NCBI GenBank assembly: GCA_046349215.1
Contig: JAXMCV010000002.1
Span: 1,116,001-1,180,000 of the forward strand
Direction: 5' to 3'
Source of the DNA: JAJXWB01 sp046349215
GTDB lineage: Bacteria; Pseudomonadota; Alphaproteobacteria; Rhizobiales; Beijerinckiaceae
DNA length: 64,000 bases
The notes below the pieces were generated by a model, which did not search any database, was not told where the DNA came from, and saw only the letters and a list, made by a program, of their open reading frames with translations. Of the stretch, positions 8,499-17,432 are shown piece after piece (position 1 is the stretch's first letter; each line of letters opens with the position of its first letter). The translations under genes were made by a program, and so were the position numbers.

Positions 8499-9249
8499 CG
8501 CCGCCCAGCTCGATCGCGACTTCCGCAGCCTCGATGTCGTCGGTCGCCTGAAGCGCCTGCGCGACAGCGTCGAGGGGCGCATCGTTTTCACGACGAGCTT
8601 CGGACTCGAAGACCAGTACCTGACGCATCTGATCTTCGACAACAGGATCGCCATCGACGTCGTCACGCTCGACACCGGCCGCATGTTCCCGCAGACATAT
8701 ACGGTCTGGACGAAGACCGAAGAAAAGTATCTGAAGCGCATCAGGCCCTATTATCCCGACGCCAGCGCGCTCGAGGCGCTGGTCGCCGACCAGGGCATCG
8801 ACGGCTTCTACTACAGCGTCGATGCGCGCAAGGCCTGCTGCGGCGTGCGCAAGGTCGATCCGCTGAAACGCGCGCTCGCCGGCGCGAGCGCCTGGGTGAC
8901 GGGCCTGCGCGGCGACCAGTCCGCCAATCGCGCGACGATGGATTTCGTCGCCTTCGACGCCGGCTTCGGCCTCGTGAAGGCCAACCCGCTGATCGATCTT
9001 TCGCGCGAACAGGTCGATGCCGCCGCGAAGGCCTCGGGCGTGCCGCTCAATCCGCTGCACGAACAGGGCTTCCCCTCGATCGGCTGCGCGCCGTGCACGC
9101 GCGCCGTCAAGCCCAGCGAGGACGAGCGCGCCGGCCGCTGGTGGTGGGAGCAGGACGGCAAGAAGGAATGCGGCCTGCACGTCACCGAGGACGGCTCGAT
9201 CCAGCCGCGCGTCTCGCTGGCCGAAGGGGATCGCCCGTGGGCCGTCTGA
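8491..9249 (+). CDS. cysH: Adenylyl-sulfate (APS/PAPS) reductase
   Basis: Reduces activated sulfate to sulfite with thioredoxin or glutathione. The 252-residue protein has the PP-loop-like start (FTTSFGLEDQ), DTGRMFPQTY, and both cysteine pairs: Cys116-Cys117 (CCGVRK) and Cys199-Cys202 (CAPC). Four cysteines mean a 4Fe-4S cluster, which in this family marks enzymes that use APS directly, rather than the cluster-free PAPS reductase of enterobacteria. This agrees with the absence of an APS kinase (cysC) in the operon. Start ATG 8491 overlaps the DUF934 gene; the stop lies inside cysD. Confidence 0.92.
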   Translation: MPDAAQLDRDFRSLDVVGRLKRLRDSVEGRIVFTTSFGLEDQYLTHLIFDNRIAIDVVTLDTGRMFPQTYTVWTKTEEKYLKRIRPYYPDASALEALVADQGIDGFYYSVDARKACCGVRKVDPLKRALAGASAWVTGLRGDQSANRATMDFVAFDAGFGLVKANPLIDLSREQVDAAAKASGVPLNPLHEQGFPSIGCAPCTRAVKPSEDERAGRWWWEQDGKKECGLHVTEDGSIQPRVSLAEGDRPWAV

Positions 9250-10139
9250 CGCATCTGCAGGCGCTGGAATCCGAATCGATCTTTATCCTGCGCGAGGTGG
9301 CGGCGACCTGCGAGAAGCCGGTGCTGCTCTATTCGATCGGCAAGGATTCCGCGGTTCTGCTGCATCTGGCGATGAAGGCCTTCGCGCCGGGCAAGCCGCC
9401 GTTTCCGCTCCTGCATGTCGATACGACGTGGAAGTTCCGCGAGATGATCTCGTTTCGCGACGAGACGGCCAGGCGCCTCGGCCTCGATCTGATTGTCCAC
9501 ATCAACGAGGAAGGCGTGAAGGCCGGCGTCAACCCGATCGCATCCGGCTCGGCCGTCCATACGGACGTGATGAAGACGCAAGGCCTCAAGCAGGCGCTGG
9601 ACAAATACGGTTTCGACGCGGCCTTCGGCGGCGCGCGGCGCGACGAGGAAAAGAGCAGGGCGAAAGAGCGCATTTTCTCGCTGCGCACGCCGGACCACAG
9701 GTGGGATCCGAAAGCGCAGCGCCCGGAACCGTGGCGCGCCTTCAACACGCGCAAGCGCAAGGGCGAGAGCTTTCGCGTGTTCCCGCTGTCCAACTGGACC
9801 GAGGCGGACGTGTGGGACTACATCGCGCTCGAAGACATTCCAGTCGTGCCGCTGTATTTCGCCAAGCGCCGGCCGGTGGTCGAGCGCAACGGCGCGCTCA
9901 TCATGCGCGACGACGAACGCCTGCCGCTGCTGCCGGGCGAGACGCCGCAGATGCGGCTCGTCCGCTTCCGTACGCTCGGCTGCTATCCGCTGACCGGCGC
10001 TGTCGAGAGTTCCGCCGCCACCTTGCCCGAAATCATCGCGGAGATGCGCGCCTCGCGGTCGTCCGAACGGCAGGGCCGCGTGATCGACCATGACGGCGCC
10101 AGCTCGATGGAGCTGAAGAAGCAGGAAGGCTATTTCTGA
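9237..10139 (+). CDS. cysD: Sulfate adenylyltransferase subunit 2
   Basis: Small, catalytic subunit of the heterodimeric ATP sulfurylase, which makes APS from sulfate and ATP. The 300-residue product carries the PP-loop YSIGKDSAVLLHLA (about 33-46) and the conserved FGGARRDEEKSRAKER segment, and ends KKQEGYF as expected. The start is GTG at 9237 (VGRLTHLQALE), inside the end of cysH; a longer upstream frame exists but has no family similarity. Its stop shares bases with the start codon of cysN. Confidence 0.95.
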   Translation: MGRLTHLQALESESIFILREVAATCEKPVLLYSIGKDSAVLLHLAMKAFAPGKPPFPLLHVDTTWKFREMISFRDETARRLGLDLIVHINEEGVKAGVNPIASGSAVHTDVMKTQGLKQALDKYGFDAAFGGARRDEEKSRAKERIFSLRTPDHRWDPKAQRPEPWRAFNTRKRKGESFRVFPLSNWTEADVWDYIALEDIPVVPLYFAKRRPVVERNGALIMRDDERLPLLPGETPQMRLVRFRTLGCYPLTGAVESSAATLPEIIAEMRASRSSERQGRVIDHDGASSMELKKQEGYF

Positions 10140-11764
10140 TGGCCGCGCAGTTGAAGCTGGTCGAGCCGCCGACCGAAACGCGCGACGGCGCGCAGGCGAT
10201 CGCCGCCCCGCAGCGCAGCCTCTTGCGTTTCTTGACTTGCGGCTCCGTCGACGATGGCAAGTCGACGCTGCTCGGCCGCCTGCTGTACGAGACCGGCGCC
10301 GTCTTCGACGATCAGCTGGAAGCGCTGGAGCGCGACAGCGCCCGCTTCGGCACGACCGGCGCCGACATCGACTATGCGCTGCTGGTCGACGGCCTCTCGG
10401 CCGAGCGCGAGCAAGGCATCACGATCGACGTCGCCTATCGTTATTTTTCGACAGGCAGGCGCGCCTTCATCGCCGCCGATACGCCCGGCCACGAGCAATA
10501 TACGCGCAACATGGCGACGGGCGCCTCGACCGCCGATGTCGCGATCATCCTGGTCGACGCGCGCAAGGGCCTGCTGCCGCAGACGCGCCGGCATTCCTAC
10601 ATCGTGTCGATGCTGGGTGTGCGGCGGGTGATCGTCGCCGTCAACAAGATCGACCTCGTCGGCTACGACGAGAACGTGTTCCGGCAGATCGAGCGCGAAT
10701 ATCGCGCGCTCGCCGCGCGCCTCGAATTCGTCGAGACGCACATCATTCCCGTGTCGGCGCGGTTCGGCGACAATGTCGTGTCGCCGTCCGAAAACATGCC
10801 CTGGCGCACCGGGCCGTCGCTGCTCGGCCTGCTGGAGACGATAGAGGCGGCGCCGGCGCAGGACGAGACCTTCCGTTTCCCCGTGCAATGGGTGAACCGT
10901 CCGAACCTCGACTTCCGGGGCTTCTCGGGCACGGTGGCGAGCGGGTCGATTGCGGTCGGGGACCGCATTGTCGCGCTGCCGCGCGGCAGGTCCTCGAAGG
11001 TCGCGCGCATTGTCGGTCCGTCCGGAGATCTGGACGAGGCGGGCGCGGGACTCTCCGTGACGATCACGCTCGCCGACGAGATTGACGTCTCGCGCGGGGA
11101 TGTGCTCGTGAAGGCGCCGACGCAGATCGCGCCACAACGCCAGTTGAACGCCCGGCTGCTGGCGATGAATGAGACGGCGCTCGCGCCGGGGCGCAATTAC
11201 CTGGTCAAGCTCGGCGCCAATCTGGCCACGGCGCGGATCGTCGCGCTGCATCACGCCGTCGACGTGCACGACTACAGCGAGCAACCGGCGTCGAACCTGC
11301 CGATGAACGCCATTGGGCTGGCGACGCTGCGCTTCGAGACCGACGTGGTGGCGGCGAGCTATCGCGAATGCCCGGCGCTCGGCGGCTTCGTCGTCATCGA
11401 CCCGCATACCAACGACACGCTCGGCCTCGGCGTGGTCGAGCCTGCGGTCGCGGCGGCGCCGAAGCGCCGCAGCGCGGGGGAGCGCGCCCTCGCGACACTG
11501 GGTCGGCTGCGCGTCATCGCGCCGGCGGCGACGCTCGCCGAAGCCGCGCCCGATCTCACCTGGCTCGGCGCCAGCGCCATCCTCACCGCGCTGATAGCCT
11601 TGGTCCTGACCGGTTCGTTCGGAATCGCCCTCGCGGTCGGCCTCGTCGACCTGGTCGTCCGTCCGGCCCTGCGGGAGGGCGTCGGGCAGGTCCTGGCCCG
11701 ACTCGCTGAACGCCGCGCCCGCAAGGGCGCGGACGACATGACCCTGGACGGCGGCGGCATCTGA
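10139..11764 (+). CDS. cysN: Sulfate adenylyltransferase subunit 1 with C-terminal DUF2061-like membrane tail
   Basis: Regulatory GTPase subunit of ATP sulfurylase: GTP hydrolysis drives APS formation by CysD. The G motifs are GSVDDGKSTLLGR (about 37-49), DTPGHEQ and NKID, followed by the beta-barrel domains to about residue 435. The protein is 541 residues, about 65 longer than usual. The extra tail has no APS kinase domain. It is hydrophobic, with GASAILTALIALVLTGSFG and IALAVGLVDLVV (about 475-510), resembling DUF2061. This would anchor the sulfurylase to the membrane, an inference. The start overlaps the cysD stop by one base. Confidence 0.93.
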   Translation: MAAQLKLVEPPTETRDGAQAIAAPQRSLLRFLTCGSVDDGKSTLLGRLLYETGAVFDDQLEALERDSARFGTTGADIDYALLVDGLSAEREQGITIDVAYRYFSTGRRAFIAADTPGHEQYTRNMATGASTADVAIILVDARKGLLPQTRRHSYIVSMLGVRRVIVAVNKIDLVGYDENVFRQIEREYRALAARLEFVETHIIPVSARFGDNVVSPSENMPWRTGPSLLGLLETIEAAPAQDETFRFPVQWVNRPNLDFRGFSGTVASGSIAVGDRIVALPRGRSSKVARIVGPSGDLDEAGAGLSVTITLADEIDVSRGDVLVKAPTQIAPQRQLNARLLAMNETALAPGRNYLVKLGANLATARIVALHHAVDVHDYSEQPASNLPMNAIGLATLRFETDVVAASYRECPALGGFVVIDPHTNDTLGLGVVEPAVAAAPKRRSAGERALATLGRLRVIAPAATLAEAAPDLTWLGASAILTALIALVLTGSFGIALAVGLVDLVVRPALREGVGQVLARLAERRARKGADDMTLDGGGI

Positions 11765-11877
11765 CGCTTCGGCGCCGGTTGCGTCGCGGCAGCCATTTCC
11801 CTAAATAGCTCTCGCGCGCGCCCTCCCGCGCGCGGCTTACGTCGATTGGTTTCGGCGAGTGAGCGCAAGGAGCGAAA

Positions 11878-13851
11878 ATGATTTCGGTGACCTTCCCCGA
11901 CGGCGCCTCGCGCGCCTATGAGCCCGGCGTTTCGGGCCTCGACATCGCCAAATCCATCTCGCCGTCGCTGGCCAAGCGCACTGTCGCCATGGCGCTCGAC
12001 GGCGTACTCGTCGATCTCGCCGATCCGATTACCCGCGATTCGAAAATCGAATTCGTCTCGCGCGAGGACCCGCGCGCGCTGGAACTGATCCGCCACGATG
12101 CGGCGCATGTGCTGGCCGAAGCCGTGCAGACCTTGTTCCCGGGGACGCAGGTGACGATCGGGCCGGTGATCGAAAACGGCTTCTACTACGACTTCTACCG
12201 CGCCGAGCCGTTCACGCCGGAAGATTTCGCGGCGATCGAGAAGAAGATGCGCGAGATCATCGCGCGCGACAAACCCTTCACCAAGGAAGTGTGGACGCGC
12301 GCCGAGGCCATTTCGCATTTCGAGAAGGCGGGCGAAGCCTTCAAGGTCGAACTGGTGGAAGCGATCCCGGCCGACCAGGACCTGAAGATCTACAGGCAGG
12401 GCGACTGGCTCGACCTGTGTCGCGGCCCGCACATGACGTCCACCGGCAAGATCGGCGAGGCCTTCAAGATCATGAAGGTCGCCGGCGCCTACTGGCGCGG
12501 CGATTCCAACCGTCCGATGCTCCAGCGCATCTACGCGACGGCCTTTGCGAAAAAGGAAGAACTCGACGCCTATCTGAAGCAACTGGAAGAAGCCGAGCGT
12601 CGCGACCATCGCCGGCTCGGCCGCGAGATGGACCTGTTCCATTTCCAGGAAGAGGCGCCGGGAGCGATCTTCTGGCATCCCAAGGGCTGGACCCTGTTCC
12701 AGACGCTGATCGCCTACATGCGGCGGCGCCTTGCGGCGGACTACCAGGAAGTGAACGCGCCGCAGGTGATGGACAAGGCGCTGTGGGAAACCTCCGGCCA
12801 TTGGGGCTGGTATTCCGACAACATGTTCGCCATCCAGTCGGCGACGGCCTTCATCAAGCCGGAAGACGAGGAGGCTGACCGTCGTGTCTTCGCGCTGAAG
12901 CCGATGAATTGTCCCGGCCATGTGCAGCTCTTCAAGCACGGCCTGCGGTCCTATCGCGACCTGCCGATGCGGCTCGCCGAATTCGGCATCGTGCACCGCT
13001 ACGAGCCGTCGGGCGCGCTGCACGGCGTGATGCGAGTGCGCGCCTTCACGCAGGACGATGCGCACATCTTCTGCACGGAAGACCAGCTCGCCGCCGAATG
13101 CATGAAGATCAACGACCTGATCCTGTCGGTGTACAAGGATTTCGGCTTCGGGCGGATCGTCGTGAAACTGTCGACGCGTCCGGAGAAGCGCGTCGGCACG
13201 GACGCCATGTGGGACCACGCCGAGGAAGTGATGGCGCGCGTGCTCGAGGACATCAAGGCCAAGCACGGCGACATCGTCGAGACGGCGCTCAATCCGGGCG
13301 AGGGCGCCTTCTACGGCCCGAAGTTCGAATATGTGCTGCGCGACGCCATCGGCCGCGACTGGCAATGCGGCACGACGCAGGTCGACTTCAACCTGCCCGA
13401 ACGGTTCGGCGCCTTCTACATCGATCCGAACAGCGAGAAGGTTCCGCCCTGCATGGTGCATCGGGCGATCTGCGGGTCCATGGAGCGCTTCACCGGCATC
13501 CTGATCGAGCATTTCGCCGGCCATCTGCCGCTGTGGCTGTCGCCGACGCAGATCGTCATCGCGACGATCACGCAGGAAGCGGATTCCTATGCGGAAGAAA
13601 TCGCCGCGGAAGCGCGCAAGCGCGGCCTGCGCGTCGAACTCGACCTGCGCAACGAGAAGATCAACTACAAGGTGCGCGAACATTCGCTGGCGAAGGTTCC
13701 CGCCATGATCGTGCTCGGGCGCAAGGAAGCCGCCGAACGCACCGTGTCGATCCGCCGCCTCGGCTCGCAGCAGCAGCAGTCGATGACGCTCGACGAGGCG
13801 CTCGCAACCTTCGCCGACGAGGCGACGCCGCCGGACGTGAAGCGGGGTTGA
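11878..13851 (+). CDS. thrS: Threonine--tRNA ligase
   Basis: Charges tRNA-Thr with threonine. The 657-residue protein has all family domains in order: TGS (1-62), the editing domain with the HDAAHVLAEA motif (about 73-82), the class II catalytic core with PMNCPGHVQLFK (zinc ligand Cys345), and the C-terminal anticodon-binding domain from about 545. ATG 11878 follows AAGGAG. The 113-base leader has a GC-rich inverted pair (gcgcgcgc/gcgcgcg) but no T-box, which is not expected in this group. The stop overlaps the next small gene. Confidence 0.98.
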   Translation: MISVTFPDGASRAYEPGVSGLDIAKSISPSLAKRTVAMALDGVLVDLADPITRDSKIEFVSREDPRALELIRHDAAHVLAEAVQTLFPGTQVTIGPVIENGFYYDFYRAEPFTPEDFAAIEKKMREIIARDKPFTKEVWTRAEAISHFEKAGEAFKVELVEAIPADQDLKIYRQGDWLDLCRGPHMTSTGKIGEAFKIMKVAGAYWRGDSNRPMLQRIYATAFAKKEELDAYLKQLEEAERRDHRRLGREMDLFHFQEEAPGAIFWHPKGWTLFQTLIAYMRRRLAADYQEVNAPQVMDKALWETSGHWGWYSDNMFAIQSATAFIKPEDEEADRRVFALKPMNCPGHVQLFKHGLRSYRDLPMRLAEFGIVHRYEPSGALHGVMRVRAFTQDDAHIFCTEDQLAAECMKINDLILSVYKDFGFGRIVVKLSTRPEKRVGTDAMWDHAEEVMARVLEDIKAKHGDIVETALNPGEGAFYGPKFEYVLRDAIGRDWQCGTTQVDFNLPERFGAFYIDPNSEKVPPCMVHRAICGSMERFTGILIEHFAGHLPLWLSPTQIVIATITQEADSYAEEIAAEARKRGLRVELDLRNEKINYKVREHSLAKVPAMIVLGRKEAAERTVSIRRLGSQQQQSMTLDEALATFADEATPPDVKRG

Positions 13852-14015
13852 TGCGCAGGAAGGGCGACCTTCCGCAGAAGGTCTGCGCCGTCTGCGGCCG
13901 GCCGTTCGCCTGGCGCAGGAAATGGGCGAAGGTCTGGGACGAGGTCCGCTATTGCTCCGACCGCTGCCGCGCGAGCCGCGGCAAGGCCTCGCCTGCGTCT
14001 TCGCCGGACCGCTGA
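13851..14015 (+). CDS. DUF2256 small zinc-ribbon-like protein
   Basis: A 54-residue basic protein beginning MRRKGDLPQKVCAVCGRPF, with a second cysteine pair context in RYCSDRCRASR. The CxxC...CxxxC pattern and the WRRKWAKVWDEV core match DUF2256, a family of unknown function that is often beside photolyases or aminoacyl-tRNA synthetases. The start ATG overlaps the thrS stop (TGATG), which argues for translational coupling. It is too short to be noticed easily and could be missed by gene callers. Confidence 0.8.
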   Translation: MRRKGDLPQKVCAVCGRPFAWRRKWAKVWDEVRYCSDRCRASRGKASPASSPDR

Positions 14016-14066
14016 ACCAAAGCTTGGCTTCGCGCGTTTCCCTGGCCTGAAAGGGCAGGGGAAGCG

Positions 14067-14903
14067 ATGACCGACAGGAACGAAGCGATCCGGCCCTCGC
14101 AGGCGCTGGCCGAGGACGAGCGCGAGAAGGCGCTCGAGATTTCCGAACATGCCGCGCCCGTGGTCTTCGAGGCGATCCGGATGGCGGGCGAGAACGAGCT
14201 GGCCCGGCCGGCCTCCTCGCTGTTCTGGTCGGGCGTGTCCGCCGGGTTCGCGATCAGCCTGTCCGTGCTCTGCAAGGGATTTTTCGAGGCGGTCCTGCCG
14301 AAGGCGGAATGGACGCCGGCGGTCTCGAATCTCGGCTATGCGGTGGGCTTCGTGGTCGTGATCCTCGGCCGGATGCAGCTGTTCACCGAAAACACGATCA
14401 CGCCGATCCTGCCGCTGTTCTTTTCACCGACCGCTGAGAAGCTCGCGCGCACCGGCAGGCTCTGGGCGATCGTCTTCTGCGCGAACATGATCGGTTGTGC
14501 GCTGGCGGCTCTGGTGATCGTGAAACTCGGCGTCCTGCCGGAGCCGCAGATGCAGGGCGTGCTCGACCTGGCGCGCCATCATGCGCGCGCGGCGGCGCTG
14601 CAAAACCTGCTGCACGGCGCGCCGGCCGGTTTCATGATCGCCGCGCTGGTCTGGATGCTGCCCAGCGCCGAAGGCGCGGGCAAGCTCCTCACCATCCTGC
14701 TGATGACCTACATGATCGGCCTCGGCGGCCTTTCGCATGTGGTCGCCGGCGCCACGGAATATTTCATCCTCGTTTGGACCGGCGACATGGATCTTGCGAA
14801 AGCCGTGATCGGCGGCATCCTGCCTGCGCTGGCAGGCAATGTCGCGGGCGGCACGTTCCTGTTCGCGGCGCTCGCCTACGGGCAGGTGAAGGAAGAAGTG
14901 TGA
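14067..14903 (+). CDS. Formate/nitrite transporter family membrane protein
   Basis: A 278-residue inner-membrane channel of the FNT family, which moves small monovalent anions such as formate, nitrite or hydrosulfide. About six hydrophobic helices are visible between residues 50 and 270, with FTENTITPILP and GLGGLSHVVAGATEYF as recognisable pore segments. The N-terminal 45 residues are charged and cytoplasmic. It resembles the YfdC-like subgroup, for which the substrate is unclear. It ends 9 bases from the convergent photolyase gene. Confidence 0.85.
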   Translation: MTDRNEAIRPSQALAEDEREKALEISEHAAPVVFEAIRMAGENELARPASSLFWSGVSAGFAISLSVLCKGFFEAVLPKAEWTPAVSNLGYAVGFVVVILGRMQLFTENTITPILPLFFSPTAEKLARTGRLWAIVFCANMIGCALAALVIVKLGVLPEPQMQGVLDLARHHARAAALQNLLHGAPAGFMIAALVWMLPSAEGAGKLLTILLMTYMIGLGGLSHVVAGATEYFILVWTGDMDLAKAVIGGILPALAGNVAGGTFLFAALAYGQVKEEV

Positions 14904-14912
14904 GCGGCGTCG

Positions 14913-16487
14913 CTATGTCAGCGAATCAAGGAAACGCGCAGCGTCCCGCGCGATTTCGTCCTTTCGTTCCGCGCTGAATTTGGCATAGGCGCGATAGACG
15001 GGGCCGATGCGCGGATTGCCCTGCAGCTTCGTCTCGTTGCGCGCCAGGAAATCCCAGTAGAGATAGTTGAAGGGGCAGGCGCGGGGACCTGCCTTCTGCT
15101 TCACGTCATAGGCGCAGCCGGCGCAATAATCAGACATGCGGTCGATATAGGCGCCCGACGCGGCATAGGGCTTGGACGCGAGATAGCCGCCGTCGGCAAA
15201 CTGGCTCATGCCGATGACGTTCGGCGCCTCTACCCATTCGTAGGCGTCGGCATAGACGATCAAGTACCATTCGTGGACCTGATGCGGATCGACGCCCGCC
15301 AGCAGCGCGAACAGGCCCGTCACCATCAGCCGCTGGATATGATGCGCATAGGCTTCGCGCTTCGTCTGGCCGATGCACCGGCGCAGGCATTCCATATCGG
15401 TGTCGCCGGTCCAGTAGAAGGCGGGCAGGGCGCGTGTCGCGCTAAGCGCGTTCTGCCGCGTGTAGCTTTCGTCGGAGAGAAAATAGATTCCGCGGACAAA
15501 TTCGCGCCAGCCGAGGATCTGGCGCACGAAACCCTCGACGGCGTTCAGCGGCGCGCGCCCCTCGAGATATTCGCGTTCCGCCGCCCGGCACATGGCCAGC
15601 GGATCGAGCAGGCCGCAATTCAGATAGAGCGAACAGATGGAGTGATAGAGAAAATCCTGGCCACGTAGCATGGCGTCCTGGTTGTCGCCGAAACGCGGCA
15701 GCGATTCCCGCAGGAAATGTTCGAAGGCTTTTTCGGCGTCGGCGCGCGTGACCGCGAACCAGAAGGGTTCGAGATCGCCGAAATGATCGGCGAAGCGCGC
15801 GCCGACGAGCTCCAGGACATCGCGCGTGATCGCATCCTGCGCGAAGCGGAGCGGTCCCGCCATGAAGAGATCCGGCGAGGCGGGCTTTCTGTTCTCGGCG
15901 TCATAGTTCCAGCGGGCGCCGGCGGGCCTGTCGCCGTCCATCAGAAGGCCGGTCTTGCGCCGCATCTCGCGGTAGAAATATTCCATGCGCAGGCTCCTGC
16001 GGCCTTCGGCCCAGGCCGCGAATTCGCCGCGCGCGCAGATGAAGCGGTCGTCCTCGAACAGCCGCACGTCGGCGTCGAGGGCGAGCGGCCAGCCCTCCAT
16101 CTCGCGCAGCAGGCGCCATTCGCCGGGGAGCGTCGCATAGAGGCGGCCGGCGCCATGGCGCTTCAGCGCGGCGCGGACCGCCTCGGTCATGGTGGCGGGA
16201 GGGTCCGGGTCGTCGAGGCGGACGTAGTCGACGGTCCGGCCGGCCGCCCGCAATTCCTCGGCGAAATGCCGCATGGCCGAGAACAGGAAGGCGATCTTCT
16301 TCTTGTGGTGGCGCACGTAGGTCGCTTCGGCGGCGACTTCGCAGATGAGGACGATGGCCCCGGCGGGCGCCGCCCGCAGCGCGGCGATGGCCGGGGCGAG
16401 CTGGTCGCCGAGGACCAGAACGAGGCTTTTCCGGCCCCCGGACCGGGCGGCGGGCTTCTTCTTGACCTTGCCGCAATCGGTCGCCAT
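14913..16487 (-). CDS. Cryptochrome/photolyase, Fe-S bacterial (PhrB-like) type
   Basis: A 524-residue flavoprotein of the Fe-S bacterial cryptochrome/photolyase branch, whose studied members repair (6-4) photoproducts with light. It begins SLVLVLGDQLAPAI, has the FAD-domain segments LGWREFVRGIY, HHIQRLMVTGLFALL and DAYEWVEAPNVIGMSQ, and the cysteine cluster CAGCAYDVKQ plus ACPFNYLYWD that binds 4Fe-4S in this branch. I used ATG 16487 because the frame upstream lacks family features. Its start is only 10 bases from that of the divergent gene on the other strand. Confidence 0.92.
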   Translation of the reverse strand: MATDCGKVKKKPAARSGGRKSLVLVLGDQLAPAIAALRAAPAGAIVLICEVAAEATYVRHHKKKIAFLFSAMRHFAEELRAAGRTVDYVRLDDPDPPATMTEAVRAALKRHGAGRLYATLPGEWRLLREMEGWPLALDADVRLFEDDRFICARGEFAAWAEGRRSLRMEYFYREMRRKTGLLMDGDRPAGARWNYDAENRKPASPDLFMAGPLRFAQDAITRDVLELVGARFADHFGDLEPFWFAVTRADAEKAFEHFLRESLPRFGDNQDAMLRGQDFLYHSICSLYLNCGLLDPLAMCRAAEREYLEGRAPLNAVEGFVRQILGWREFVRGIYFLSDESYTRQNALSATRALPAFYWTGDTDMECLRRCIGQTKREAYAHHIQRLMVTGLFALLAGVDPHQVHEWYLIVYADAYEWVEAPNVIGMSQFADGGYLASKPYAASGAYIDRMSDYCAGCAYDVKQKAGPRACPFNYLYWDFLARNETKLQGNPRIGPVYRAYAKFSAERKDEIARDAARFLDSLT

Positions 16488-16497
16488 GCCTGTCTCC

Positions 16498-17409
16498 ATG
16501 ATCCTTATTCGTCTGATGGCGGCGATTGGAGCACTCTGGCTCCTGCCCGCCTTCGCCCAGACCTTCTCGCCGCTCGGCGGCCCGCCGCGCGGCCAGTTTC
16601 CTTCGGGGGAGGCCGGCAAGGGCGCGGTCTACCTGTCGGCCGTGCTGGCGCAAGGCGACATCCAACCGATCCGTTCCGGCGTAAAATGGCGGGTTTTCGA
16701 GGAGCAGGCGCAGGCGGACGGCTCCCACAAGCTCGTCGCCGAATCCGACCAGCCGACGCCGCAATTCACGCTGCCGGACGGCGGCTACATCGCCCATGCC
16801 GCCTTCGGCCTGGCCGGCGCCTCGCGCCGCGTCCAAATCGCCGGCCAGTCGTCGAGCGAAAGGCTGGTGCTCAACGCCGGCGGCCTGAAGGTCGTTTCCA
16901 TGCTGGGCGATACGCCTGTCGCCCCCCAGAAGGTCGCAATCTCGGTTTTCGTGCCGGAGCGCGGCAATTCCGAAGCCAAGCTCGTGCTGGAAAAGGGCAG
17001 GCCCGGCGACATCGTGAGCCTTCCCGAGGGTTCCTACCACATCGAATCGACGTTGCTGGACACGGGCGGCGCCGGTTCCCTCGGCGCCTCCAACCCGACC
17101 AACTCGGTCGTGACCGCCGACCTGCGCGTGCAGCCGGGCAAGGTCACCGAAGCGACCCTGAAGCACCGCGCCGCGACCATGACGCTGAAACTCGTCAATG
17201 CGCCCGGCGGCGAAGCGCTGGCCAACACGAACTTTTCGGTGCTGACGCCGGGCGGCGACGTGATCCGCGAACTGATCGGCGCCTTTCCGGCGCTGGTGCT
17301 TGCCGAAGGCGAATATGTCGCCATCGCCCGCCACGATGGAAAGACCTACCAGGCGCCATTCAAGGTGGTCTCGACACTCGACCGCGACGTGGAAGTCGTA
17401 GCAAAATAG
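16498..17409 (+). CDS. Exported protein of unknown function
   Basis: A 303-residue protein with a clear signal peptide (MILIRLMAAIGALWLLPAFA, cleavage after about residue 20). The mature part looks all-beta, with repeated segments of similar flavour (LVLNAGGLKVVSML, SLPEGSYHIES, VLAEGEYVAIARHDGKTYQ) suggestive of carboxypeptidase-regulatory or transthyretin-like modules. I do not recognise a named family. ATG 16498 is chosen to start the signal peptide; ATG 16486 is also in frame. There is no clear ribosome binding site. The next gene follows after 23 bases. Confidence 0.7.
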   Translation: MILIRLMAAIGALWLLPAFAQTFSPLGGPPRGQFPSGEAGKGAVYLSAVLAQGDIQPIRSGVKWRVFEEQAQADGSHKLVAESDQPTPQFTLPDGGYIAHAAFGLAGASRRVQIAGQSSSERLVLNAGGLKVVSMLGDTPVAPQKVAISVFVPERGNSEAKLVLEKGRPGDIVSLPEGSYHIESTLLDTGGAGSLGASNPTNSVVTADLRVQPGKVTEATLKHRAATMTLKLVNAPGGEALANTNFSVLTPGGDVIRELIGAFPALVLAEGEYVAIARHDGKTYQAPFKVVSTLDRDVEVVAK

Positions 17410-17432
17410 ACCGATACAGACCGGGGCAGGGA

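Noticed and set aside
11437..11764. CysN tail as an APS kinase (CysNC fusion)
   Set aside because: The tail is too short and hydrophobic, and has no P-loop, so it cannot be CysC.
11765..11877. T-box or similar amino-acid riboswitch before thrS
   Set aside because: The leader is only 113 bases, lacks T-box sequence and a terminator, and such elements are not expected in Alphaproteobacteria.
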